Origin: Papio anubis
Taxonomy: Eukaryota; Chordata; Mammalia; Primates; Cercopithecidae
Direction: 5' to 3'
Length of the DNA stretch: 64,000 nucleotides
Assembly (NCBI RefSeq): GCF_008728515.1
Contig: NC_044981.1
Location: 8,130,895-8,194,894 of the forward strand
In this document: positions 54,863-64,000 of the stretch, in pieces
Layout of the letters: every line of letters begins with the position of its first letter
Numbering within the stretch: the first letter of the stretch is position 1
Made by a program: the position numbers and the translations under genes
Notes under the pieces: generated by a model
What the model was told of the DNA's origin: nothing
The model's input: the letters and a program-made list of their open reading frames with translations, nothing else
Databases searched by the model: none

Positions 54863-55934
54863 GTTCTGAAAATGTACCAAAACTGTTGGACTTTAGGAAA
54901 AACAAAATAGCCTTGGTGAGAGAAGCTCTTCCCAGTTTGTCTCATATGAGAACAGTGTTTGGTGGTAAAAAGAGGCATTTTAAAGCTGAGGAAGATGTGG
55001 TAGTGCAATATTAATATAAAGAGACATTGTAACAGAATACCGATGTGTCTTGGCCAGACCGTTCTGTGTAACTATAAAGGGGTAGTATCTTTGGCTCCTG
55101 GGTCGTTTAAGCGACATTTTGCTGCTTCTACAACAGCGACACAGTAGATCCCAGCTGAGTTTCTGTTGCAGTCTGGTGGGCAGCCGGTGTAAACAATCCA
55201 AACCGAATTTCCTTGCTTGCAAATACTATGGCAGATCCCTGAATGCAGAGCAGATGTGAGAAATAAACTTTTGAGCCATTTATATCTGTTGTAAATTGAA
55301 AGGGGGAAAAAAATCCCTAAGTAGAAAAATAGCTTGGTTTGGTATTAGAAGAACGTATATTTTTAAAAGATGCCACATGAAGAAATTTGAGTATCAAAAT
55401 AACATTGGGGAAAGTTGGTTAATAAAGTGTTGGAATCCAAATGTTTCCTAGAAACAGGTGTTATCCTTTATCAGCATTAAGTTTAATTGGGTGTTCAAAT
55501 GTTTAAGTCTTAAATTCAGGGAATGCCTGCTAGCATTTTGCTCCAGATTCCAGAAAAGTAGATTTGAGTATTGTCATGACAGAAATATATATATGGTTGC
55601 TAAGGCCAGAGGTTTACCCACAGGTCCTTCCCTGTATGGCCCAGCCACATGAGAGAAATTTTGAATGAAGCACATCTATATTTCTGTATTGGCTTTGATA
55701 CAATTTGATGGGCCATCTGCTCCCCGACAGCTAGGTCCCCCGGAGCTGTCTCTAAACATCTGAATAACTCTGGTCCACAGCCAGCTGTGTTCACACAGTC
55801 AGAGGCTTCAACACAAGTCCCAGGTCTGAGCTGAAAGCAGTGGTATTGTTTAAAAGATACAGCTCTCAAATTTTACCATTTGAACAGAAATATAGTGAAG
55901 GTCATTGCTACCTTCTACACCACTGGAAAAAATG
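54863..55934. other. Unique noncoding stretch with a candidate conserved element
   Basis: The part 54980-55260 is repeat-free and keeps many CpGs (ataccgatgtg, gaccgttctg, gggtcgtttaagcgac, acagcgacac, agccggtg, aaccgaat) in AT-rich surroundings, which hints at constraint. The 80-codon minus frame there (54980-55222) has no domain. Confidence 0.38.
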
Positions 55935-56050
55935 TTGGTTGTGCATGGGTTCACCGCAACTTCTGCCCCTGAGGTTCGAGCCATCCTCCCACCTCAGCCT
56001 CCAAAGTAGCTGGGACCACAGGCACACACCACCATGCATGGCTAATTTTT
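55935..56050 (-). mobile_element. Alu fragment, both ends missing
   Basis: Right-arm piece from 'tgggttcaccgcaacttctg' to 'accaccatgcatggctaatt' only. Confidence 0.85.
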
Positions 56051-56629
56051 TCCATTGTTGGAAAACTGGGAAACTGTTAGTGTCCCAATGAAACCCAATT
56101 TTACTGTGAGTACAATTAACCTTTGAGTCCCATGAGGCCCTAAATAAATTATTGGTCCCCAAATCACTGACTTGTTCTCATTAATGCCTTTGGACTTACT
56201 GTTAGGTGCAATCACAAAAGATATAAAATGCACCTGCTTATTGTGGAGTTTACCTCTAAAATAGGCAAGATGAGTTCTTTCCTGGATGTATAATTGAGAA
56301 TTTAAAACACCTTTGGAATGCCAGTTTCCAAACAACTACTCCCAGAGAAGGAATTGTGAAGTATTGCTGCTTATTCTCTGTTCCTTGAGCTATGATGGAG
56401 TGCTGTGGAAGACTCTGTAGAGAGGAAGGGGACTGAGGAGACAAGGGCATTTCTTACCCACAGAACTAGAGAAATAGTCCCCTTTCCACCCTCCACACTG
56501 TTGAACAGGATCTTCAAGACGGAGATTCATACACTTTTATGGGAAAGTTCTTTCTGGATTTACACAGCTGTGACAGTATCATGCTTCATCATTAAAAAAG
56601 TATCCGCCTCATTCTTTCTTTATTTTGTG
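56051..56629. other. Unique noncoding stretch
   Basis: No repeat recognised. Overlapping frames on both strands have no domain. Confidence 0.4.
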
Positions 56630-57430
56630 TTTTTATTCATTCATTTAATTATTATTTCATTCAGCACGTTGTTGAGTGCCTTTTCTTTTCTTTTCTTTTT
56701 TTTGAAATAAGGTCTGGCTCTATCACTCAGGCTGGAGTGCAGTGGTGTAATCTTGGTTCACTACAACTTTGCCCTCTGGGGCTAAAGCCACCCTCCCACC
56801 CCAGCTTCCCAAATAGTTGGGACTACAGGTGCCCGTCACCATGCCCAGCTAATTTTTGTATTTTTTGTAGAAATGGGGATTTCACCATGTTGGCTAGACT
56901 GGTCTCGAACTCCTGAGCTCAAGTGATGCTCCTGCCTTGGCTACCCAGAATGCTGAGATTACAGGCATGAGCCACCGCGCCCGGCCTATTTTTGAGCGCT
57001 TTCTGTGAACAGCTACTGTGTTTGTCATTAGAATTATGAGCAGAGAGAGAAAATCTAGACACTGCTGCTTACAGTCTAAGTTGGGGAGAGGGACATCAGT
57101 CTGAGGATCCCAGGGACAGAGGTACAACTGCCGTGACCTTCAGAGGAGCAGCTCAAGGTCACACGAGAGTCAGTAACAGGGCACTTGACTGAGGGTGGTC
57201 AGCAGAGAGTTCCATGAGGAAGGTATTTTGAGCTGAGAGCTGAAGGAAGCATGGGAAGAAGAGAGAAGAAAGGCAGATGAAACGTTGTAACAGGCAGATA
57301 GAACAGTTTGTACAAAACCCCTGTGACGTGGGGTATATGGTGGGAAGAGGGCCCAAGTGTTCAAGTAATGGAAGAAGGGAACTGTAGGTGGAAGACAGGG
57401 ATGGAGGGGCTTGGGGAAGAGTCACATTCC
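56630..57430 (-). mobile_element. L2 LINE fragment, antisense, split by an Alu
   Basis: 'attcattcatttaattatta' and 'gttgttgagtgcc' before the Alu, then 'gcttacagtctaagttgggg', 'gtattttgagctgagagctg', 'aaggaagcatgggaagaaga', 'acaggcagatagaacagttt' and 'gtacaaaacccctgtgacg' after it follow a reversed L2 3' end. Diverged. Confidence 0.6.
56690..56985 (-). mobile_element. Alu SINE, full-length AluJ-like, TTTTC tail
   Basis: (TTTTC)n tail from 56681, both arms, ending 'gccaccgcgcccggcc'. Flanks ttgagtgccttttc and ttgagcgctttctg are the worn duplication. Confidence 0.92.
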
Positions 57431-57574
57431 CATGTCCCTGCCCTTCCCAGCTCCCGCAGTCATCTTCAGGTTTGCAGAGAAATCCAAAGGAACAGTAGGA
57501 AGCTGGAACCTACCTGTTGACTAGGATTTCACTTCCCGTTGTTAGGTATATTTCACTTTTTTGCATCTTGTTTT
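57431..57574. other. Short unique stretch
   Basis: Nothing recognised before the L1 3' end. Confidence 0.3.
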
Positions 57575-58055
57575 AAAGAGTGCCAGCAATCCCACTATTG
57601 GTATATGCCCAAAAGGCAATACATTGTTATGTCGAAAAGTTACCTGCATTCATATGTTTATCACAGCGCTATTCACAATAGCAAAGATATGGAATCCACC
57701 TAAGTGTCTATCAACAGAGGGTTAAATAAAGAGTCCATAAAAAAGAATGAAATCGTGTCTTTTGCAGCAGCATGGGTGGAACTGGAGGCTTTTATCCTAA
57801 CTGAAATAATTCAGAAACAGAAAGCCAAATACTGCATGTTCTCACTTATAAGTGGGAGCTAAACAATGGGTACGCATGGACATAGAGGAGAATAGTAGAT
57901 GTCGGAGACTCAAAAAGGGTTGGGGGGGAGGGTTGAAAAATGATGTAATGGGTACAGTGTTCACTATTCAGGCAATGGGCACACGGAAAGTTCAGACTTC
58001 ACCCCTATGTAATATATGAAATAAGAAATCTGCACTCGTACCCCCATAATATAAA
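57575..58055 (+). mobile_element. L1 3' end (ORF2 tail and 3' UTR), primate-age
   Basis: 'cagcaatcccactattggta', 'gctattcacaatagcaaaga', 'agaatgaaatcgtgtctttt', 'actgcatgttctcacttata', 'agtgggagctaaacaatggg' and 'aatctgcactcgtaccccc' are L1 in order. 5'-truncated, with a deletion near 57740 that removes the 'tatatacacaatggaatac' block. Not mobile. Confidence 0.92.
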
Positions 58056-58068
58056 TAGATTAGATTAG

Positions 58069-58099
<31 letters not shown>

Positions 58100-58103
58100 G
58101 ATC
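58056..58103. repeat. (GATA)n at the L1 3' end
   Basis: TAGAT/GATA units, interrupted once by 'aaatag', grown from the L1 A-rich tail. Confidence 0.93.
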
Positions 58104-59889
58104 AAGAATCCTAGGAGGCTCATAATTAAATCCAGTATTCATGACTGAATTATCCTTACCTCACCTTTAACTTTCATCTACCTGCTTCCTACATCCCCCA
58201 CTATGATTAATGTGACTGATTCATCACATTTAATTCTTTTCGCTGTTTCTTTGGGTTTTTTATTCCCACATTTCTAAATGTGCTTATACCACTAATCATT
58301 CATCTCCCAATTTTAAGCCTATCCATTTGTGTCCTGTTTTTGTAGCTGAAGGCTCAGCCTGTCTCTCATACCTCACTGTCCCTATCACACCAACATGGTT
58401 ATAGTCACCAGTGTGGACATCGGCGAAACTTTGTGAATATTATTCACTGCGGAGCCTACTATATACTGTGATCATGCATTTTTCTTCACAGTTTTTGGCT
58501 TTCCTTGAATTAATACTCTGTCTCATTTCTTTATTTGCTTTACTCTTTGTATATATTCCTTATATTTCTCCATCAAATCTGAAAAAAAATCCTGTATTGA
58601 GAGCACATTCCCTGCCACCAGCATTTTGGGAAGAACAGAGTGAGTGAAGGGCATAGCTCACTCGTAGACTTTTCGTAATCTTCCTGTTTTTAGGATGGGA
58701 TCTCCCTGCCCCTCTACCGTGTCTGGCATCCGGAGCCGCTCTAGGTGAATATATTTAGAGACTAAATCTGCATCTCTGGGGCAAGTTGTCTGGGGAGGCA
58801 TTTTGAGGGTTCTAGTTGCAGAGTGGCTTCCTCTATCACCCACCTTCCATTCTCTTATCAGCTTCCAAAAATCAGTTACCCTTGCTCGTTTGCTGATGCA
58901 TCTTCTCCTGTTCTCTTTGTCCCTATGGGCTTCTGCCTATTTTATTCTATTTCCTTTATTTTAGTGGCATTTCAAAGGAGGGCAGGGCCAGCCTGCCATG
59001 TTACCTGGCAGTCCCCTGCGGTTCCAGGGTCAGCTGTCCTCTCAGCCCAGTGGCCAGGCCCTGAGTCAGGTCTGAGACTAGTGTGGACCGTGCAGGGATA
59101 TGGGGGATGGCTTTTGCGTTAACCACCAGTTCCCCTGAACTTCCTGCCTGCCTGCTTTCTGCTTTGCAGCGTTGTGCCAGGCACCGAAGTCTGGAGGTGT
59201 GTCAGGGAGCCTCACAGGGGAGGTTCTTGCTCATATGTGCAGGAATGACCCTGACTGATAAGAAACATACTTTTTTATTACTCTTTTAGCAAAACTTTCA
59301 ATAGTCAAAATCCCCCTCCCCTCGCCTCTCTTTCTGTGTTTCTATAACTTCATTGGATCTGGGCATCTGGATTATAGGTGTTCATTGAAAACCTCAAAAT
59401 AACAGGGTCTGTCCTCCTTTCTTCTGGGAAGGCCCCATGTGAATTCCACAGCCCATCTTCTAGGATCCCAGCCCCTCATTCCCTGCTTGATGAAGACCTG
59501 GAGGAGGGATGGTGGAGAAGGGGCCTGGGAAACAGGCAGGCTTTGGCGTTCCAAAGTGAATGGACGTGAAAAGAGAACATCTTGAAAATATCTATTTAGA
59601 AAAGGTCAATGAGTGAAGAAACAACATAAAATGTAGGTGGGAGCTCGCTTGACCTCTTGGCCTGGTGTGAAGAAGCCTCACCAACTTCGGGAAATTAACA
59701 TTCTTCCTGGTTACTCAGCGTCGGCATTGGAGATGGTGAAGAATACAGTGGAATCCATCCACGCAGAGGCTGCACTCCTGGCGTAGGGTCGGCCATGCCA
59801 CTAGCAGCTGGGAGTGAATCTCTGCAGCCACTGAAAATAGGGATTTGTAATGGAAATGCTGACAGACCCTTAACCATGGCAGTGCTAGC
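58104..59889. other. Unique noncoding stretch
   Basis: 1.8 kb without a recognised repeat. Composition shifts from AT-rich to GC-richer near 58960-59100. The 99-codon frame 58823-59122 has no domain that I recognise. Confidence 0.42.
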
Positions 59890-60700
59890 AAGAGCTGCGA
59901 TAATACAGTAAATAAGGTGAATGGGCTCGGCTTATCTCATTTCACAGCTGAGCTGTGTATTGCCAGATAAATCAAATCAGGGTAAACGGCTTCATCTAAT
60001 AAACTGGGTCAACATATAATGTATTTGTTCAGGTTCGCACTTTCATTGATTCTCATTTGATTTAAGAAGAGATATTTCAGCTCATGTTTGAACATTTTTA
60101 CTATTCATCCTTCCTTCCGGTAAGGAGAGACTGAGAGGCAGGGACACACAGCTGGGATTTTTTTTTTTTCCTTTAAATAAATTAAGTTTTCTGATTCTTG
60201 TAAGTTCTTCTGCTTTTCATCTTTATGCATCAACGTGGGGGAGGGGTGGCAGGACCGCTTGGGGAGAAAGCCAAGAAGCAGCAAGAGAAAGCTCTCCGTC
60301 TCTTCATCTGCATTTCCCAATAACGTTTTAGTGATGTTTGCTAATGTATCATTCATTAACCATCAGCCACTATAAAAAACATAATCTATCTCGCAAAGTG
60401 GACATTATTATCGCATTAAATCATTTCACAATATACCTGAACGGTTCCACATGAGAGGCCTGGTCTGGCCAAGCTCAGACGCCTCCGGGGCAATTCTTCA
60501 GCAGTAATGAGATACGAGGTCTCTCTGTGATGAATACGATATTACTCGTGTCAGTGGTTGCGGACTGCACCCAGAATATTTCTTCTTACAGGTTTTTTTT
60601 TTTCTTCCATAGCAGAGGAACTCAGGCAAAGCACTATTAACCCAGTAAATGAAGCTCTAAAGATCACAGAGTGTGTCCATTAGGAGACAAGATGGTGACT
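59890..60700. other. Candidate conserved noncoding element (strongest in window)
   Basis: Repeat-free, complex sequence. Between 60390 and 60575 about ten CpGs persist (ctcgcaaag, tatcgcatt, gaacggttcc, agacgcctccggggc, gatacgagg, aatacgatattactcgtg, ttgcggact) in AT-rich surroundings. Upstream words include 'ttcacagctgagctgtg', 'cagataaatcaaatcaggg' and 'cattgattctcatttgattt'. Retained CpGs and the lack of insertions suggest selection. No coding frame supports an exon. Confidence 0.42.
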
Positions 60701-61364
60701 AATCCAATTTTTCTTGCAGGAAGGGAAGATGATGCTTTGGTCACATCTGGGGACGGCAGGCCCTGCATTGCAGATGAGGCTCTGCGTTTGGGTCCTCTCC
60801 ATTCCTCTCCTTTCTATCTCTTCCTTCTCTGCCTTTGTCTAAGGGCAATTATTACATTGTCCCCTCCTCTCCCTCAAGCCTCTCTTGCCCAAAACCTCCT
60901 TGAAGGTGATTAAAATAATGTCCATGGCTGGAGGAAGAAATGCAAAAGGGTAAAGGGTGGAGGGAGAGAGAAAGAGCCAAAAGGTAAGGCTTCCCACTTC
61001 ACATTGCTGGGACTGTTTCCTGAGGCTTCAGGTCTGTGTTGTAGATGGGCTGGACTCTGCAAAAGGGTGGGTGGGAGGTGCAGGGACCATTTGCTTTCTG
61101 TTTCTGTTAAAATCACGTCAAACAGTCTTGCTTTTTGGGAAATAATCCGTGTTTTTTTCTCTCATAAGGGCCTTCACTTGTTTATTTCTCGGAAAACTGG
61201 TATTTGTTTAAAATGTTGACGGATAAATGCAAGATTCCAGATGTCCCTTAACCTAGACAGCCATAGGCTAGGATGGGAGGAATATCGTGAAGAGTAAAAT
61301 AAAAATCGAAACAGAGTGGTGATTTTTTTTCCTAACCTTGTTCTAAACCTTTCTCCCTTTCTTT
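60701..61364. other. Unique noncoding stretch
   Basis: No repeat recognised. Overlapping frames at 60957-61219 are shadows of each other. Confidence 0.4.
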
Positions 61365-61480
61365 TTCTTCAACAAATACTTATGTGTCCACTTTATGAGG
61401 TACCTCGTGCGGGCCAATTATGGTTCATGGCGTCGTTACCTCAGTGAACAAATACAAAACAGATAAACAAAAGGCCACAA
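61365..61480 (-). mobile_element. Possible L2 3'-end fragment
   Basis: 'cttcaacaaatacttatgtg' and 'cagtgaacaaatacaaaaca', 'gataaacaaaaggcc' are spaced as in a reversed L2 end (caacaaatatttattgagc, gtgaacaaaacagac). Confidence 0.5.
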
Positions 61481-62156
61481 ACAGAAGAGCCACAAAAGAG
61501 CTGCACGGATGCCCCAATTAAAATCGGGTGTACAGGCTGGCAACTGTGTCACATGTAACTAAATGTGATGTGTGATTTTTTTTTTTTTTTAATGACAACC
61601 CTACATCATTACTTCCCAAGAGAACATCAAAAATATATTCCCCCAAAGAGTAGCCTAGAGAGTCAGAAAATAGATCCTTTTTCCCCACAGTTTCGTCTTC
61701 TGCAGTTAATCAATTCAGAAGGATTAGCTTAATTTTCCACACTTAAAAATGCAGGTTGAAACACCCCCTTTGAAAGTCAAATTTATACTATTTCACATTG
61801 CTCTGGTATATTAGCTTAGGTGATGTGGAAAATGCAATTTAGAGAACATTTTGGCTTACTCGTGGTCTTTAGAAAGAACAGCATGGTAGGAGTCATGATT
61901 TTGTGTCTAAATGAATGTACCCTCAACTTCCCTTCTCATGCTGAAATGACCTTATAGATTGTATCAGTTTCAGTGAAATTTATTTACATTGAACGAATGG
62001 CTCAATCTCTCCCTGAACCCCCTGACCCACTTTCCCTTGTCCTTCCTGTTTCTCTTCCTTTTTTTCCTTTCTCACGTAACAGAAGGACTAGAAACCAGTT
62101 GGTGGGGGCATTTTACTGACAATGTCCTCATTTATACCCTACTAAGAAAATACTTG
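61481..62156. other. Unique low-repeat stretch, possibly conserved
   Basis: 61600-61900 is complex and repeat-free, with 'cagttaatcaattcagaagg' and 'attagcttaattttcc'. A T run lies at 61576-61590. Confidence 0.38.
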
Positions 62157-62473
62157 GGCTGGGTGCGGTGGCTCACGGCTGTAATACCAGCACTTTTGGG
62201 AGGCTGAGGTGGGTGGATCGTCTGAGGTCGGGGGTTCAAGACCAGCCTGGCCAATGTGGTGAAACCCCATTTCTACTAAAAATAAAAAAATATGAAAAAA
62301 ATTAGCTGGGCATAGTGGAAGGCATCTGTAATCTCAGCTACTCAGGAGGCTGAGGCAGGAGAATCACTTGAACCCAGGAGGTGGAGGTTGCGGTGAGCCG
62401 AGATTGCGCCACTGCACTCCAGCCTGGGTGACAGAGCAAGACTCTGTCTCAAAAAAAAAAAAAAAAAAAAAGA
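62157..62473 (+). mobile_element. Alu SINE, full-length AluS-like, long A tail
   Basis: Complete copy with an expanded mid A stretch ('aaataaaaaaatatgaaaa') and about 21 A at the end. Flanks 'aagaaaatacttg' and 'gagaaaatatttg' are the duplication. Confidence 0.94.
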
Positions 62474-62487
62474 AAGAGAAAATATTT

Positions 62488-62849
62488 GTTGCCATGTTTT
62501 TTAAAAAAGAATATCTAAGGTCTTTTTATTGATTTGACTTATATTCAATTTATAAGGCTCCCTTGAGTTTTTGTTTAAATTAAATGATCCAGACAATGTA
62601 ACAAAATCTAGAACTTTTAAAAGGTCATATATTTAGCAGAGCATTGTTCTGGTCACTATTAAGAGGGCTATTTCACTTCATTATACAGTATTTCACTAAG
62701 AGATGATTCTTTTTAACTAGAGTGGAACCTATGGCCCACATCATTAGCTCAATTCTTGTAGTTAAAAAAAAATAGTCCTCTTTTTCTTCTCAAAACTTTA
62801 GCTCCAATGTGGTTATTCTTTCTGGACTACTCAATAATGATTTTTTCCC
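62488..62849. other. Unique AT-rich stretch
   Basis: Nothing recognised. Confidence 0.38.
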
Positions 62850-62990
62850 CCTATTTATTTGTCCAGAAAATGTTTATTGATAATGATCAGAGTATTTCTA
62901 GCTCTTAGTATTTGTTGGATTCTCTATAGCTCCCACCAAAGTGCTGGGCACTGTGGAGGTGCTAATAAAATGTGTTGAATTGAATGAGCT
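62850..62990 (+). mobile_element. L2 3'-end fragment
   Basis: 'ccaccaaagtgctgggcact', 'gtggaggtgctaataaaatg' and 'tgttgaattgaatgagc' match the L2 end (cagtgcctggcacatagtagg, gctcaataaatg, tgttgaatgaatg). Confidence 0.65.
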
Positions 62991-63069
62991 GTAATTGTCT
63001 TCTAGTTGGTTTTCTAGGTTCTACCTTCACCTGGTTCAGAAACGTTTTAGATAGAGCAGCTCAAGGTAC

Positions 63070-63376
63070 TTTTATTTATTTATTTATGTTTTTAGAGACA
63101 GAGTCTTGCTGCGATGCTCAGGCTGGAGTGCAGTGGCACAGTCTTGGCTCACTGCAGCCTCCGCCTCCCAGGTTCCAGCGATTCTCCTGCCTCATCTTCC
63201 CAAGTAACTGGGGTTATAGTCATGTGCCACCATCCCCGGCTAATTTTTGTATTTTCATTAGAGATGGGGTTTCACCGTATTGGCCAGGCTGGTCTTGAAC
63301 TCCTGACCTCAGGTGATCTGCCCGCCTTGGGCTCCCAAAGTGCTGGGTTTACAGATGTGAGTCACCACGCCTGGGC
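63070..63376 (-). mobile_element. Alu SINE, full-length AluS-like
   Basis: TTTA-type tail then both arms in antisense, ending 'gagtcaccacgcctgggc'. The frames across it are Alu peptides. Confidence 0.93.
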
Positions 63377-63379
63377 AAA

Positions 63380-63664
63380 ACACTGTTATTTAAATTCTTC
63401 TGACTGCTGTTCATGGCTTTCCATGATCTGCCCGAAGATGTATGACGTTGCATATCCCAAGTAAGACAGTTATTCCATCCCGAAATACAGCCCATTCTTT
63501 GTTATCACTGCTATCTCCACGTTGTGTGGAAGCTGCACCTGCTGCCTGAAACTGGTCTCCCTGGAGCTGCTCTTGTTCGAATCTTTACCCACTTATTCAA
63601 GGCCCTGTGCAAGCCCTTCTCTGGCCCTTCCAAAATCCCTCTTTGATAACTGCAGTCCACACTG
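63380..63664 (+). mobile_element. Possible L2 fragment
   Basis: 'gctttccatgatctgcccga', 'aagctgcacctgctgcctga' and 'cttattcaaggccctgtgca' with 'cttctctggcccttccaaaa' resemble L2 ORF-end words (ccatgatctggcccc, ccttccctgaccac). Weak. Confidence 0.45.
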
Positions 63665-63957
63665 ATTTTTCTTTTTAACATTCACTTGTATTTTATAAAA
63701 CTTTTCTTGTACATAAGGATACTTAACACGAGATCCACCCTCTTAACCATTTTTAGGTGTCCAATACAGTATTAACTATGGATAGAATGTTGTGCAGCAG
63801 GTCTCCGGAGGTTACTCATCCTGCTTGACTAAAACTTAAGAACTTTGATTAGCAGCTACCTGTTTCCTCCTCCTCTCCACACCTGGCTGGAATTAAGCAG
63901 TATTTGTCCCTCTGCAGCTGGATCATTTATTTTAGCATCACAGCGTCAGTGTCCCTA
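63665..63957 (-). mobile_element. L1 3' region, antisense
   Basis: 'tttaggtgtccaatacagta', 'ttaactatggatagaatgtt' and 'caggtctccggaggttactc', then 'gcagtatttgtccctctgca' and 'tttagcatcacagcg' follow an L1MA/L1MB-like 3' UTR and ORF2 end read backwards. Confidence 0.6.
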
Positions 63958-63959
63958 GT

Positions 63960-64000
63960 CATCGGGGAAATGCAAACCAAAACCATAATGAGCTATCCCC
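63960..64000 (+). mobile_element. L1 ORF2 fragment, sense, cut by window end
   Basis: 'atcggggaaatgcaaaccaa', then 'aaccataatgagctatcc', matches the L1 ORF2 word order (atcagggaaatgcaaatcaa, aaccacaatgagatacc). It abuts antisense L1 sequence. Confidence 0.7.

Noticed and set aside
57575..58055. Active L1
   Set aside because: Heavily 5'-truncated, with an internal deletion and a decayed tail.

Overview
Organism. This is nuclear DNA of a catarrhine primate, most likely an Old World monkey. It carries about 33 Alu copies, from old AluJ-like to AluY, in a background of MIR, L2, MER5, Tigger, MaLR and L1M repeats that dates the sequence as ordinary mammalian. The lineage call rests on one young Alu at 7625-7956. 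It carries four diagnostic changes that I know from the macaque/baboon AluYR subfamilies and not from human AluY.

Genes. I recognise no functional protein-coding gene, exon, tRNA, rRNA, snRNA or microRNA. The open frames present are Alu, L1 or DNA-transposon translations, or short chance frames. The window reads as intergenic or deep-intronic sequence, and I cannot name the locus. The only protein remnant I recognise is a dead Tigger transposase tail near 10.1 kb.

Layout. (1) 1-21.1 kb is Alu-dense (19 copies). It has a CpG-dense unique patch at 5.9-6.2 kb, half of a MADE1 element, an MLT1 LTR carrying a 250-bp A/T tract, and a nested stack at 8.15-11.01 kb: a MER2 transposon interrupted by an MLT2-type solo LTR and by a Tigger3-like element that itself holds three Alus. 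(2) 21.1-27.8 kb has no Alu, L1 or LTR that I can see, only one MIR and simple repeats, and has patches that look conserved. (3) 27.8-33 kb holds two adjacent Alus, a MER5 copy, a MaLR LTR and AT-rich unique DNA. (4) 33-39.4 kb is mainly old plus-strand L1M sequence broken up by an MST-type LTR, an Alu left arm, a (GC)9(TC)n tract, an ERVL-like LTR and a MER58-like MITE. (5) 39.5-44 kb holds MIR and L2 pieces, an AluY and a second low-repeat block. (6) 44-58 kb is a mixture of old L1M 3'-end-like sequence, L2, MaLR LTRs, Alus and a younger L1 3' end. (7) 58-64 kb has a low-repeat block with a strong conserved-element candidate at 59.9-60.7 kb, then Alus, L2 and an inverted L1 junction that runs off the window end.

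No new biological system is evident. The most useful observations are the lineage-diagnostic Alu, the nested transposon history with target-site duplications, the candidate conserved noncoding elements, a predicted CTCF site and the (GC)9(TC)n tract. Repeat family names come from memory of consensus sequences and were not checked against a library.
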